Below, piece after piece: positions 48,038 through 48,086 of a stretch of DNA of 48,086 bases. This DNA comes from CAIWXH01 sp964555675 (GTDB taxonomy: Bacteria; Chloroflexota; Chloroflexia; Chloroflexales; Chloroflexaceae): contig CAZKTU010000021.1 of NCBI GenBank assembly GCA_964555675.1, positions 1-48,086 of the forward strand, given 5' to 3'. Made by a program: the position numbers and the translations under genes. The first letter of the stretch is position 1; each line of letters starts with the position of its first letter. The notes beneath the pieces are model-generated. The model made no database searches and was not told the origin of the DNA. It saw only the letters and a program-made list of their open reading frames with translations.

Positions 48038-48086
48038 AGGCTCTTAGCGCGGGGGAAAGGGCGTGCCCCCGGCTAGAGCTCCCGGC

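Overview
This is a GC-rich bacterial window, most consistent with a member of the Chloroflexota. The pointers are a secreted Gmad2 protein with paired 'WERNGGL.RFGFP'-type repeats, a membrane-anchored Trm112-like protein, a long SARP/BTAD-AAA-TPR regulator, DUF1206 and HEXXH (peptidase MA-like) proteins, and a gas vesicle cluster with filamentous-phototroph-like content. The phylum call is inference from gene families, not from a marker gene. No rRNA, tRNA, CRISPR array, prophage or insertion sequence was recognised. Two runs of exactly 100 N (5388-5487 and 29792-29891) are scaffold gaps of unknown true length.

Left part (1-17.8 kb, mostly + strand): a truncated NYN/OST-HTH RNA-binding protein; trpF with a small palindromic in-frame insertion; a metallophosphoesterase; a cysteine-less Trm112-like protein; trpB, cut by a gap; a diacylglycerol-kinase-type lipid kinase; and a large SARP regulator on the - strand. 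The SARP gene is divergent from a secreted repeat protein whose promoter carries a textbook SARP operator. Then come a ParB-like protein, a CsoR/CstR-like repressor with thioredoxin (- strand, behind a consensus promoter overlapped by a TACCCC...GGGGTA palindrome), a UPF0173 hydrolase, a D-2-hydroxyacid dehydrogenase, a secreted Gmad2 protein and glyA. A strong bidirectional terminator-like hairpin at 17.79 kb separates glyA from the next block.

Centre (17.8-33.5 kb, all - strand): a gas vesicle locus transcribed right to left. The order is at least three gvpA copies, a gvpC with exact 33-residue repeats, a double-hairpin terminator/attenuator, an unknown gene with a possible AbrB-like N-terminus, gvpN, a coiled-coil protein, an Hsp20-type gvpH, an HEXXH-containing unknown, gvpF, gvpG, gvpO, gvpJ, a CDC48/p97-like double AAA ATPase, a GvpF/L-DnaJ fusion, another GvpF/L, another GvpA/J-family protein, gvpL and gvpK. 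GvpA would make the shell and GvpC stiffen it. The GvpF/L/G/O/K/J set would nucleate assembly, and GvpN, CDC48, Hsp20 and the J-domain protein supply a chaperone/ATPase complement. Just upstream on the same strand lie a soluble GAF-GAF-PAS histidine kinase and an OmpR/PhoB-type response regulator. The gvpA promoter carries four 11-bp-phased direct repeats ending at its -35, the architecture expected for such a regulator.

Right part (33.7-48 kb): a secreted HEXXH peptidase, polyphosphate kinase, a response regulator with a dead GGDEF-like domain, a DUF1206 membrane protein, SurE, a VWA protein, a CNNM/CBS/CorC protein, tpiA, an M50-type membrane protease, an ECF sigma factor followed by a GCAGGGAGGG repeat array, a DHH-like phosphoesterase, an RmlC-like epimerase/cupin, a YraN-type nuclease and an HNH endonuclease. 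Several promoters here use an extended -10 (TGnTATACT).
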